Positions 26,632-35,501 of a stretch of DNA of 64,000 bases are shown in pieces. This DNA comes from Chitinophaga silvisoli (GTDB taxonomy: Bacteria; Bacteroidota; Bacteroidia; Chitinophagales; Chitinophagaceae). Position 1 is the first letter of the stretch, and each line of letters opens with the position of its first letter. The translations under genes were made by a program, and so were the position numbers. The DNA lies in assembly GCF_003412465.1 (NCBI RefSeq), contig NZ_QTJV01000004.1, positions 806,001 to 870,000 on the forward strand, written 5' to 3'. The notes under the pieces are model-generated. The model saw only the letters and a list, made by a program, of their open reading frames with translations, did no database searches and had not been told where the DNA came from.

Positions 26632-26765
26632 CTTCGCCGATTGAGATAGTATTCAATAATTCTTACCTGCTATTGCGCTATTTGCGCATAACAATCCTTA
26701 ATTTCGGAAAAGTATTCTTACGCGATGATAACCTTTTAAATGGCCACAATTTTAAATCCATACCT

Positions 26766-27049
26766 ATGGACTTACAAAAAAACTAGATGCAGTTACTGGG
26801 GCTCAGCCATCAACATGGAAGGAGAAAGCCCTTTTTAGAAAAAACAACCAGGATTGGTTGAAACATTCACAGGCAATTGTTGTAAGAATATTAGAAGGGT
26901 TACGCGACAAAAATATCTCTCAAAAATTATTGGCAGAAAAATTAGGCGTGTCATCACAACAAGTAAGTGAAATCTTAAAAGGTAAGGAGAACTTTACCGT
27001 ACAGACAATTACTTAAATAGAAACAGCAATAGGGATCCAACTAATTTAA
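26766..27049 (+). pseudogene. Broken XRE-family helix-turn-helix (antitoxin-like) gene
   Basis: Restoring one base in the A tract near 26777 gives a frame reading KLDAVTGAQPSTWKEKALFR, then NISQKLLAEKLGVSS with QVSEILKGKENFT, which is a clear XRE helix-turn-helix. An in-frame TAA follows TVQTIT, after which IETAIGIQLI continues the family consensus. So one frameshift and one nonsense mutation have killed it. No toxin partner was identified. The remaining sequence up to 27327 shows no gene. Confidence 0.75.
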
Positions 27050-27327
27050 TTGCATTTTATTTATCTTACTGAGAAACTGGTCATAATTACCATAAAGCTG
27101 AGCCGACATTATGTCAATAGTGTATTGAACCGAAAAAGTCAATAATATAAAATGAAAGGCGCTTACTAAACACCTCCTATCTTTTATGGTAACTTAATAA
27201 TACGACAAGCTCTCTCAATGGCTTAACATAACTATCATCCTCTAATATTAACCACCCATTAACAAATTTTTCCCTAATATTCACTAACTAGCAAATCGAA
27301 CATCACAACACTAACTCCCTACCCATT

Positions 27328-28341
27328 ATGCACCACATTTCCCTACTCAACATCTTCAAACAACTCAAAGCCGATCTGATTGGCAAAGACTCCTACCGCG
27401 GCGTCACCCTCACCTACACCTGGCTAGCCAACCAATTCGGGCATTTCTCCCTTGGCTTCATCCCTACTTTATTAATTCCCCACCACAACGCCCCCTGGAT
27501 CGTGGCCATCGCCTGGACACTCTTTGAAACATACAACTTCTTAGGCCCCCTATTACTACAAAAACACACCGAATCCAAAGCACTATATGTCCCCTCACAT
27601 AAAAAATACACCTTCCCTCCTACCTGGGGCAACATCGCCTTCGACACCTTCACGGACCTCTGCTTCTTCTGGCTCGGTGCTTTCGCCGCCAGCCTCCTCC
27701 TGGGCCACCACACCCTCATGAACATCTCTATCATCACCATCATACTCATCTACCCCATCTGCTACTGGTACCCTACCAAAATGTACCTCCAGCAAGCCTG
27801 CCTCCCCACCCAATTCCGCCTCAGTCAATGGAACCTTTCCATCAAAGAGGCTGACAAAGAAAAAGTCTACTCCTTCCTCAATGCCACCGTCCACCCCGAC
27901 ACCATCACCGGCAAACACCTATTTATCTTCGGCGGCAAAGGCAGCGGCAAAACCGCCCTCGGCATCGGCCTGGCTACCGAATCAGCCATCAAACACAAAG
28001 CCTGTCTCTATACCACCGCCATGAAACTCTACACCCTCTTTGCTCTCTCAGACGAAGAAATTCTAAATGAAGAACCAAACGGCTGGACATGGCGCACGAC
28101 ATCCCTCCTGGTTATCGACGATATCAACCCCGGACAACCTATTCCTAAAGATATCGTGACCGCACAGCAATTCGAGCACTTCATGCACAGCGAGGATAAC
28201 CGCCGCGCATTAAAAAATAAAAATGTAATCTGGATCCTGGGGGATGATACAACCTACCCTGAATGGCAACAAATGCTCCATAATATCGGGGTATCAACAG
28301 AAAGTGTAAGTGCTGTTTACCTGCCGCAGGCAAAAATGTAA
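27328..28341 (+). CDS. Membrane-anchored P-loop ATPase (IstB/DnaC-like)
   Basis: 337 residues. Three to four hydrophobic segments occupy about 35-68, 105-125 and 129-147. The C-terminal half is an ASCE ATPase: Walker A in FGGKGSGKTALG and Walker B in LLVIDDI, with a likely sensor-1 segment NVIWILGDD. The order resembles IstB/DnaC helicase loaders, but the membrane domain is unusual for them, and no transposase is nearby. The role is unknown. The codons are C-rich at the start of the gene. The stop codon lies in the first copy of a 54-bp tandem array. Confidence 0.75.
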   Translation: MHHISLLNIFKQLKADLIGKDSYRGVTLTYTWLANQFGHFSLGFIPTLLIPHHNAPWIVAIAWTLFETYNFLGPLLLQKHTESKALYVPSHKKYTFPPTWGNIAFDTFTDLCFFWLGAFAASLLLGHHTLMNISIITIILIYPICYWYPTKMYLQQACLPTQFRLSQWNLSIKEADKEKVYSFLNATVHPDTITGKHLFIFGGKGSGKTALGIGLATESAIKHKACLYTTAMKLYTLFALSDEEILNEEPNGWTWRTTSLLVIDDINPGQPIPKDIVTAQQFEHFMHSEDNRRALKNKNVIWILGDDTTYPEWQQMLHNIGVSTESVSAVYLPQAKM

Positions 28342-28569
28342 TTCTTTACAACAATAAGTGTAGTTGCTATTTACCTGCCACAGGCGGAGATGTAATCCAT
28401 TATGGCAATAAGTGTAGCTGCTATTTACCTGCCGCAGCAGAAGATGTAATCATTTACAACAATAAGTGTAGCTGCTATTTAACTGCCGCAGCAGAAGATG
28501 TAATCCTTCATGACAATAAGTCTAACTACTTATTTACCTGCCGCAAATGAACATGTAATCCTTCACGGC
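28299..28569 (+). repeat. 54-bp tandem array seeded by the ATPase 3' end
   Basis: Five copies start at 28299, 28353, 28407, 28461 and 28515; the unit begins aataagtgtagctgctattt and contains cctgccgcagcagaagatgt. The first copy encodes the last residues of the ATPase (AVYLPQAKM and stop). The last copy contains the stop codon of the convergent LuxR gene (28563-28565), so the array fills the entire gap. Confidence 0.96.
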
Positions 28570-29291
28570 AATATATGATTCTCATACGCAAACGTCACCA
28601 AATGCGTCAAACTCTTCACATTAAATCTCTTATACAACGGAATAATCCTTTTCTCTATCGCCGACTGCGTCACATTCAACTCATGCGCAATCTCCTTAAA
28701 CGACTTCCCCTGCGCCAACATCCCCAACGCCTCCTTCTCCTTATTCGAAATCGCATAATAATGAAACAAATTCTTATTCAACTCCTCCTCAAACTCCGCC
28801 TTCTCCGGCCCATACGCCGCATACTGCATCACCTTCCCCAACTTCAACCGATAACTCACCTGGTTCCTCCCAATAATCTCCGTCACCCGCCCATTCTCTG
28901 ACTTAAACACCCCCACCCGCACAATCAAAGGCACCGCCTTCCCATTCTTATGCAGCTTCTTCAACTCTATCGTAAAACTATACTTCTCCAACTCCTCCGA
29001 CCGACTCATAATAAACATCAACGCCTTATCATTCAACTCAAATGAAAACGGTTTATACTCCGGCGTAGTGATATCCACAATACTCAGCATATTGATCTCA
29101 CTATCATCATATCCCAACACTTCTTCCCACCCATCAGCATACACCATCCTGTTCTCCTTAAAGGAATACACATATATTGCTTCCTCAGGAAACCTTTGTA
29201 TGGTACGTCTTAAACTCATCGCCTGTTCACTGTTCAAATCTGCAGGCAAAGCTGTGATCATAGATCTGGAAAACTCCCCGGGATTAGACAT
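28563..29291 (-). CDS. PAS-domain LuxR-type regulator
   Basis: 242 residues. A PAS domain occupies about 30-150 (YSFKENRMVYADGWEEVLGY). The C-terminal helix-turn-helix (about 175-238) has ISNKEKEALGMLAQGKSFKE and IAHELNVTQSAIEKRI, as in LuxR/NarL regulators. No receiver domain, so activation is probably through the PAS ligand. It is divergent from the trypsin/STAND gene with about 500 bp between. Its stop lies inside the last unit of the 54-bp array. Confidence 0.85.
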   Translation of the reverse strand: MSNPGEFSRSMITALPADLNSEQAMSLRRTIQRFPEEAIYVYSFKENRMVYADGWEEVLGYDDSEINMLSIVDITTPEYKPFSFELNDKALMFIMSRSEELEKYSFTIELKKLHKNGKAVPLIVRVGVFKSENGRVTEIIGRNQVSYRLKLGKVMQYAAYGPEKAEFEEELNKNLFHYYAISNKEKEALGMLAQGKSFKEIAHELNVTQSAIEKRIIPLYKRFNVKSLTHLVTFAYENHILP

Positions 29292-29332
29292 GACAAATTT
29301 TTAATTCCTCTAATTTAAGCATTTCCTTCCCA

Positions 29333-29352
29333 AACTGCGGAATTTCGCAGTT
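29333..29352. promoter_or_regulatory. Palindrome near the LuxR gene start
   Basis: aactgcg and cgcagtt flank a 6-base spacer, 41 bp upstream of the LuxR-type gene and just before the -33 region of a plus-strand promoter. A plausible operator for one or both. Confidence 0.5.
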
Positions 29353-29381
29353 GACAACCGATAAAAACCGGGTTATTTTTG
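29351..29381 (+). promoter_or_regulatory. Bacteroidota-type promoter upstream of the trypsin/STAND gene
   Basis: ttgac at 29351-29355 and TATTTTTG at 29374-29381 (TAnnTTTG), with an 18-bp spacer. The start of the STAND gene lies about 400 bp downstream, leaving a long leader that includes a two-copy repeat. No convincing gene lies in that leader. Confidence 0.5.
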
Positions 29382-29580
29382 CGGAACCTTTCAACCATTT
29401 CTTTAGAGACCCCAATATCATTAACCCCTTTAGTACTACAACTTTTCTAGTGCCAGGTACAGGGCAGGCAATAAACCTTCGCTTGCCCTTACCACTGGAC
29501 CCAAATACTACTAAGAATAGTAATCTCCTTTTTACACTGAAGTAGCGATACCACGCAATGTACCACAGTATTCTTCGTTG

Positions 29581-29663
29581 ATTACCATGTCCTTTGCAAT
29601 GTTTACAAGATGACGTGCTCAGATAACCATGTCTTATGCAACGTTTACGATACGACGGGACAG
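29581..29663 (+). repeat. Two-copy 42-bp tandem repeat in the leader of the STAND gene
   Basis: Copy 1 begins attaccatgtcctttgcaat at 29581 and copy 2 begins ataaccatgtcttatgcaac at 29623, with about 75% identity. A third partial copy may start at 29664. No gene end is adjacent. Confidence 0.75.
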
Positions 29664-29789
29664 ATAATCAGCATCCGCTATTTTTCAACAGCACCCCCAC
29701 AATTATTCAATAAAAAATCTTAATTTGATAACAGACCCGTGTACAGATACACGAATAACCCATTCCCTCAACCTATTCACCCAGGACCT

Positions 29790-32700
29790 ATGTCAAACCC
29801 ACATGCAGCCCACATTGAGCAGTCTATTATTTCCATCCTCAATCCCGATAACGAAATCATAGGCTACGGTTTCTACATCGACCCACATGGAACCGCCATC
29901 ACCTGTTATCACACCATCGTACATCTCACCCCGATCCGCATCCGCGATCACGATGGAAATGAATTCATTGCAACAATAGACGATTATCACACCCAATACG
30001 GTGCAGAATTTTCTGACATCGCCATTCTCCAGGTTCCTACAGCGACACCTACATTCCTCCCACTTCCTATAACAACGTATATAGGAAAAGAAATGACGGT
30101 TATCAACGTGAATCATTCCGCCTTTGAATTTGAAGACATCCTGTTACATAAAGTTACCAATCCCTCTCATCCACCATCGTCTCACGGCCTTCCCATTACA
30201 AGTACCGGCACCATCATGGCAGTCGGCATGTTATCTGTTGCCAACTACAGGAATTTACCCAGTCTGGCAATCTTTCAGGCCACCCCAAAATCAGCACAAC
30301 TTCAGCTACTCTTTCAATATCTTTCAGATAAATACTGCTCCGAAGAACCCGATCCTAAATACAGGGAATTAAAAACATTCTGCAACTCACAAGTACGTCG
30401 CGCCGTCAGAAATCTGACTGAACAAAAAATACTCTTACCCAACAACTTCTGCAATGAACCCAGAATTGAGTCTGTACTGAATAATTTTAAGGAACAATCG
30501 GCTCGTGTCTGTTGTCTCCTCGGGGAAAGTGGTATCGGCAAAACAAACTACCTGATCCGTGAGCTACCAATTTTCACCGGGAAATTATGCACCTTATTTA
30601 TTGCCGGCCAGGACCTCGACCCGCGACTCTCCAGCCTACCCGCCAAAATAAAAGCGTATATCACCCAGACATTAATCACTCATCCCCATGATACCATCAC
30701 TATCGATGATGTCATGAACCTTCTATATCAACATCCTGAGAAATGCCTGATCGTTATCGATGGATTGAATAAAATACCACGCACTTCCCCTAAAGTATTC
30801 GATGACTGGTTTACCAGATCTATCCGCTGGGTAAGAGGTATGGGTTTAAAACTGATCATCACAGGCACTGATACACCTACTTTCCAAAACGGTTTCCTGA
30901 TAGATGGCTTCACCGGCAAACAAATGAAACAAGCTATCATAGCCTACCAGCTACCTGAAAAATTCAGTAAGATCTCCAGGCTCAATCAGCCCCTGTTATT
31001 GCGCCTTCATTATGACCTCGGCGGCCAGCAACTATCCGCTCCACTCGATGACTATCCTTTGCTGGCTACCTGGTTATCAAGAAAATGTACCGCCATAGCA
31101 GCACGTACACAGGTATCATCATCCCTCATTCATTCTCTCTTAATTGATATCGCAAAACACTTTGTTACAAGCAACGACTACTGGCTCTCTATGGAAGCAT
31201 ACCAGCACTTCCTGAAAGATTATCCGCAGCTGGCTTCCATTCTTATCCACGAAAATCTTTTTATTGAATCCGTCAATGGTATCAGGATCACTCAGAACTG
31301 GTTAGCAGATTTCCTCATCGGCGAAACATTCCCTGCAGATACCGACATCGACTGGGAACAATTAATACCTGTCAGCACTGCCACACTAAGAGGAGGTCTT
31401 CCATGGCTCATTGCCAAAAAATCCTTCTTAGGACAAGACCTTTCACACACCCTAAATAAGCTGCTGATCTATATTTTGAAAAGCGATCATCATTATTTCA
31501 ATGCCACCGTCATATTTGCTGATATCGTAAGACATCTATCTTATCCCGATAAATACTTTACTATCATAGAATCCTTCACCGTTCTCCTTACTAATGGGTA
31601 CATCTTCGATATTAGGATGGGACCAGTTATTTACAATTCGCACCTCTCTTTTCCTAATCAATTGAAACTATTCAAAATCTGCCTATCCAACGAAAAACTC
31701 CAGCCATCAGAAATCATGTCATATCTCAGTAATAACTTCCATGAAAAACATATATACCTTGCCCAGCCATCCGGACGGCCAACCAAATTAGCCCTTGGGA
31801 GATACCTGTTTACTGACCCCGGAAAGACTATAGCACACATCACTGAATGGCTATACGACTGCAAGGACCAGGAGATAAGTATGATCAATATCATTGCATG
31901 TATCATCATTTACCAACAATACAGTCCGCATAAAATCCCTTTCAATCCATGGATACAGGATACGCCCACGCAGGCGATGATCATAAAAGTGATGATTTCG
32001 CTGATCTTAATAGCAAAAGAATCCCTGGTAGAACAGGTCTACGAGGAACTGAGTCAACAAAGAGGTACTAAAAAACTTGTTTTTGAGGATATAGATGCCT
32101 ATTCCAAAAGTCTGCCGCCGATCCTGCTCAATGTGTACAAACGTTTACCTGCTAATGAAAAGAAGGTGGATATGACAATTTGGTTATTGAGGATTCCGGA
32201 ATACCGGAAAGAAATGATCAATGAAATACTCTTCCTGTTCAAAGAAGGGAAAGTGCCTGATAGGCTCTCAAAAGAATTGGGCGCTTATGTGACACAGGAT
32301 GGCATCTTTGAACTAATGGTGCCTATGCTCGTCAAGTATATTAAATATGGTAGAGACTACCCGGTAAGAAAAGAATGTATTCCCATCCTGTTTCAATTTG
32401 GAAAGAACGAGGTGCAAAACCGCATCCTGGCCAATCATCTGGCAGCTCTCATCCAGCGCGGCTCTGACTTTGACACTCACTTTACCAGGAGCCTGGTATT
32501 AGGCCTCTATATCCTCGCTCCCTCTTCAGCAGCCTATCAAACTTTATTAGCCATGATACCTGTTTTATTGAACAGGAATATGCATTCCTGGTATCATACT
32601 TTAATATACCTCTGCCGGGAAGAGAAAAACAAACAAAAACGTGCGGATAAGATAAAATGGATTATGTGGGGATTTGAGAACTTACCGGAACGGCAGCTGT

Positions 32701-32906
32701 GTAATTTAGTGGTTCTTGTGCTGAATATGGAAATCATTACAGATGAAGCTAAGATTCTGGAGTTGATCAAACCAACGATATTGTTGACATTGAAGGAATC
32801 TGATCAGTTTTATGATGCGGTGTTGAAGAAGTGTAAGAAGAAAAATTTATCAATATATCATGACCTGGCAAATGATGAGCAGATGAAAGCGCTGGTCAAG
32901 GTTTAA
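29790..32906 (+). CDS. Trypsin-like domain fused to STAND/NACHT NTPase and helical repeats
   Basis: 1038 residues from ATG 29790 (a GTG 51 bp upstream gives 17 extra unlikely residues). Residues about 10-165 are a trypsin-like fold: His41 in TCYHTIV, Asp76 in FSDIAILQV, and SSHGLP (Ser130/131) where active proteases have GxSGGP, so the serine is present but the oxyanion loop is unusual. A NACHT/STAND ATPase follows: Walker A G245ESGIGKT and Walker B CLIVIDG (Asp324). Residues about 480-1038 are helical, likely repeat-based sensor. This is the architecture of NTP-dependent conflict proteins (AVAST-like), with protease as effector and repeats as sensor. The gene stands alone and is followed by a bidirectional terminator. 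Confidence 0.85.
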   Translation: MSNPHAAHIEQSIISILNPDNEIIGYGFYIDPHGTAITCYHTIVHLTPIRIRDHDGNEFIATIDDYHTQYGAEFSDIAILQVPTATPTFLPLPITTYIGKEMTVINVNHSAFEFEDILLHKVTNPSHPPSSHGLPITSTGTIMAVGMLSVANYRNLPSLAIFQATPKSAQLQLLFQYLSDKYCSEEPDPKYRELKTFCNSQVRRAVRNLTEQKILLPNNFCNEPRIESVLNNFKEQSARVCCLLGESGIGKTNYLIRELPIFTGKLCTLFIAGQDLDPRLSSLPAKIKAYITQTLITHPHDTITIDDVMNLLYQHPEKCLIVIDGLNKIPRTSPKVFDDWFTRSIRWVRGMGLKLIITGTDTPTFQNGFLIDGFTGKQMKQAIIAYQLPEKFSKISRLNQPLLLRLHYDLGGQQLSAPLDDYPLLATWLSRKCTAIAARTQVSSSLIHSLLIDIAKHFVTSNDYWLSMEAYQHFLKDYPQLASILIHENLFIESVNGIRITQNWLADFLIGETFPADTDIDWEQLIPVSTATLRGGLPWLIAKKSFLGQDLSHTLNKLLIYILKSDHHYFNATVIFADIVRHLSYPDKYFTIIESFTVLLTNGYIFDIRMGPVIYNSHLSFPNQLKLFKICLSNEKLQPSEIMSYLSNNFHEKHIYLAQPSGRPTKLALGRYLFTDPGKTIAHITEWLYDCKDQEISMINIIACIIIYQQYSPHKIPFNPWIQDTPTQAMIIKVMISLILIAKESLVEQVYEELSQQRGTKKLVFEDIDAYSKSLPPILLNVYKRLPANEKKVDMTIWLLRIPEYRKEMINEILFLFKEGKVPDRLSKELGAYVTQDGIFELMVPMLVKYIKYGRDYPVRKECIPILFQFGKNEVQNRILANHLAALIQRGSDFDTHFTRSLVLGLYILAPSSAAYQTLLAMIPVLLNRNMHSWYHTLIYLCREEKNKQKRADKIKWIMWGFENLPERQLCNLVVLVLNMEIITDEAKILELIKPTILLTLKESDQFYDAVLKKCKKKNLSIYHDLANDEQMKALVKV

Positions 32907-32927
32907 ATTGGGTTTAACAGTTTAATA

Positions 32928-32970
32928 AATCGGGTGTCCTGTTTTATTAATGAGACACCCGATTATTTTT
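32928..32970. terminator. Bidirectional terminator between convergent genes
   Basis: Perfect 11-bp stem (aatcgggtgtc, 32928-32938; gacacccgatt, 32954-32964) with a T-rich tail on the plus side and an A/T-rich stretch on the other. It separates the STAND gene from the convergent lipoprotein gene. Confidence 0.88.
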
Positions 32971-33520
32971 ACTCGCCTACGTGTAGAATGAAATATTTAT
33001 CAAATGATCTGTCTTTAGGGATAAATAGGTACGTTGTATCTTTAGTAGTTAGTTCTAACCAGGATCCTGCATTAATTTCCAGCAGATAAGACTTGCCACT
33101 TATCTTAACCTTTGAATATAACTTACAATCCAGGTGGCTATAGGCTAAATCCCAGCCTATGCCATCCAGGGGTTCCATATTCCTTAGCAGTTTATCTATG
33201 GTCGCTGAATCAAGATTCCATTTCTTACATCTTGATAGGTATTGCTTATCAGCATCCTCATCGACACCGTACTTTTTCACGGGGCCTATTTCAATAGTGG
33301 TAGTGTCGGTAATAATGACAGCGGTATCACTAAAGGTTTTAGGTGAGGTTGGTGCAGTTGGTTCAACCTGCGGTTGTTGAACCACGGGCGCTGGGCCTGA
33401 AACAGCTTGCTCGATTTTATTGGAATCAACAGTTGCTTGATTTTCAGATGGTTTAGCATTTTTACATTGAAAACTGATAAGTATTATTAAAATGAAGAAA
33501 GGCAGTTTTTTCATGGTCAA
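32969..33520 (-). CDS. Hypothetical lipoprotein
   Basis: 183 residues with a lipobox (LISFQC, Cys at about 19). A Pro/Gln/Thr-rich linker spans about 25-75 and the C-terminal domain is alpha/beta with LDGIGWDLAYSHLDCKLY, ending in FDKYFILHVGE. I do not recognise the family. It is a monocistronic gene ending at a bidirectional terminator. Confidence 0.75.
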   Translation of the reverse strand: MTMKKLPFFILIILISFQCKNAKPSENQATVDSNKIEQAVSGPAPVVQQPQVEPTAPTSPKTFSDTAVIITDTTTIEIGPVKKYGVDEDADKQYLSRCKKWNLDSATIDKLLRNMEPLDGIGWDLAYSHLDCKLYSKVKISGKSYLLEINAGSWLELTTKDTTYLFIPKDRSFDKYFILHVGE

Positions 33521-33688
33521 AAGATAGATGAAAAAATCATCATAACTATAAAAAATATGCTATTGATCTGGCTTGCCTGATTTATATGAATACCTGCCTC
33601 AGTACCCGGATCCTTTCTTTCACCAATTCATCCATCACATCCGTATTGTCGACACCTTAAAAGACGCTGACCTTTTCTCCACACCCAA

Positions 33689-34177
33689 TTACTTCTTTCC
33701 TGCTTTAATTGCCGCATCCTCCACCCACTTACCCAGATTCTCATACCCATTATCATCCGTCCAACTGTAAACCGGCACACCAGAAAAATAGACATCCTGC
33801 CCATCTTTCTCACCTATCTTCAATCCGAACACACTACATCTGGAAGATGTATAACCATTCAAATCTTTAATTCCATCAATAAAGATCCCAATAATGGCAT
33901 TCCCCCGCTTATAACTTTCCCTTATCTCATACTGTACATATGGCCTTTCTAAAGTATCCGCCCCAATCAACACCGCCGTCACAGTAGATCCATCCAACTG
34001 CTCATTAATCCACCTTTTAATAGCAGCATCCCCCGTCTTCTCCAACTTCATGAAATCAGCATGATCAATAAACCCAGCCTCCTGGATACCATTCTTCGTC
34101 ATCCCACTATTACGAACGACCATCGCCCTGCTCACATCATTACCATAATGAAAGCTAAAAAATACCTTCCTTGCCAT
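33689..34177 (-). CDS. ThsB-like TIR (DUF1863-type) protein
   Basis: 162 residues matching the MTH538/ThsB branch of TIR-fold proteins: KVFFSFHYGNDVSRAMVVRN at the start, and RPYVQYEIRESY with Glu84 in the catalytic position, followed by NAIIGIFIDG. In Thoeris defence, ThsB makes a cyclic ADP-ribose-type signal from NAD+ on phage infection. No ThsA is seen in this window. It starts 2 bp after the stop of the DRHyd/TPR-S gene, as the last gene of the five-gene operon. I expect it to be NAD+-consuming, but this is family-based. Confidence 0.88.
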   Translation of the reverse strand: MARKVFFSFHYGNDVSRAMVVRNSGMTKNGIQEAGFIDHADFMKLEKTGDAAIKRWINEQLDGSTVTAVLIGADTLERPYVQYEIRESYKRGNAIIGIFIDGIKDLNGYTSSRCSVFGLKIGEKDGQDVYFSGVPVYSWTDDNGYENLGKWVEDAAIKAGKK

Positions 34178-34179
34178 AG

Positions 34180-35454
34180 TTAAAGTATTATCTTGTTTTT
34201 AAACTGATCCAACTCCTTCTGCAACTTCGCCCTTTGCTCCAAATAAGACTGCATACTAAACTCCCCGTTCGCCACCTTCCTCACCTTCTCTAACCATTCC
34301 TCTTCTACCCCTGGCTCATCCAAACCCACATACGCCTCTGCCATAGTAAGATATACCCACTCCTTATCCTCCCTGCCCTCCCATTTCTCATCAGCCATCA
34401 GTCCTTTACAAATCTCAATCACCCGCTTCCTGATCTTCCTCGCATTGCCAAAATGCGCATTCGATTCATAAAAGTCCTGTTCCAGGTTCGCCAGCACATT
34501 AAATATATAAGCCGCATTTATACCATTATAATAGTCGCTACCTATATAAAACCCTTTGTCGTAAAACCAGGCTGCCTTGTTCAGGTACTCCATCTCCCCC
34601 GTCACAGCATACAGGCGCTTATTAATGGCACCACACAATCCTAGTGTCTCCAGGTCTGTAGATGTATCCGGATGTAATTCCTCCAGGATCTTTGCTGCGT
34701 CTTCCAATGCCTGCTTCGCATCCGGCAATTCCGACTTATACGTACATAGCGCCAGTCTTTGTGTTACAAGCACATTGTCCTGGTTCAATTTCTTCGCCTG
34801 CCTTAATACTTTTATAGCAGCAGTATAATCTTTCGAACGCTTGAAATCTTCTGCCATGGTAATGTAGTCAGACAAGGAACCAATCTCCTTGATATTCTCC
34901 TTGATTTCATTCACTTCTTTCGGTGTAAACACCGGCACCTGCAAACTGGGATACAAGGCATACAATGGACTATCCACTGCCGGTGCGGCCATCAATTGCC
35001 TTACTTTTTCTTCCAGGTAATCACAGAACCGGGTTACTTCTCCATGGTCAATACCATTACCCATGTGTTGATATTTATCAATATTCACATGGCTCAGATC
35101 GAATGGTAATACATTCTTATCATCAGAAATCACAATAGTGGTATGCTTTCTCACAGCATGTCTGACACCTAATTCATACAGTACATTAGGGTTGAAGGTA
35201 GTCAGGTCAGCCACCACAAAATCTGCTTTCAGGATATTATCATACATTGGCTGATCAATTACTCCGCTATGTGCGATGTCACACGCACGAAAACAAAAGA
35301 AACCTAACTTCTTAAATACGGGTTCGATGATATACTTATAAGTTTTATCCAGGTCTATCTCCCGGCCATTGGCATGATCCATTTTCTTTCCAAAGCCTAT
35401 GATGACGAAACAGGTTTTTTCCACGGTTCCCTGTTTCAATGCTTCGTTATTCAT
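34180..35454 (-). CDS. DRHyd (deoxyribosyltransferase-like) domain with TPR-S/TRAFs-binding repeats
   Basis: 424 residues. Residues 14-145 match the nucleoside 2-deoxyribosyltransferase-like (DRHyd) fold: CFVIIGFGKKMD, then ADFVVADLTTFNPNVLYELG with Glu94 in the catalytic position, and VRHA. Residues about 180-420 are helical TPR-like repeats of the TRAFs-binding (TPR-S) type (DYTAAIKVLRQAKKLNQDN, GAINKRLYAVTGEMEYLNKA). This pairing is known in eukaryotic ASK-type kinases and in bacterial conflict systems, where the DRHyd part is thought to act on nucleotides. Fourth gene of the operon, with 47 bp from the TIR gene stop and 2 bp to the next gene. Confidence 0.85.
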   Translation of the reverse strand: MNNEALKQGTVEKTCFVIIGFGKKMDHANGREIDLDKTYKYIIEPVFKKLGFFCFRACDIAHSGVIDQPMYDNILKADFVVADLTTFNPNVLYELGVRHAVRKHTTIVISDDKNVLPFDLSHVNIDKYQHMGNGIDHGEVTRFCDYLEEKVRQLMAAPAVDSPLYALYPSLQVPVFTPKEVNEIKENIKEIGSLSDYITMAEDFKRSKDYTAAIKVLRQAKKLNQDNVLVTQRLALCTYKSELPDAKQALEDAAKILEELHPDTSTDLETLGLCGAINKRLYAVTGEMEYLNKAAWFYDKGFYIGSDYYNGINAAYIFNVLANLEQDFYESNAHFGNARKIRKRVIEICKGLMADEKWEGREDKEWVYLTMAEAYVGLDEPGVEEEWLEKVRKVANGEFSMQSYLEQRAKLQKELDQFKNKIIL

Positions 35455-35501
35455 AATGATAATTATTAGAGGTTAATCTTATAGTGAGTTTTCGCAATTA
35501 T

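Noticed and set aside
26534..26644. 37-codon frame upstream of the XRE pseudogene, possible toxin gene
   Set aside because: Too short, no resemblance to HigB/RelE toxins, and it overlaps the putative promoter element.
29351..29545. 64-residue plus-strand frame before the trypsin/STAND gene
   Set aside because: It would start upstream of the -7 box of the probable promoter, uses a TTG start and has no recognisable fold.
33689..34177. A complete Thoeris system
   Set aside because: A ThsB-like protein is present but no ThsA (SIR2/SLOG or TM effector) gene is found within the window; the gene is better read as part of the five-gene operon.
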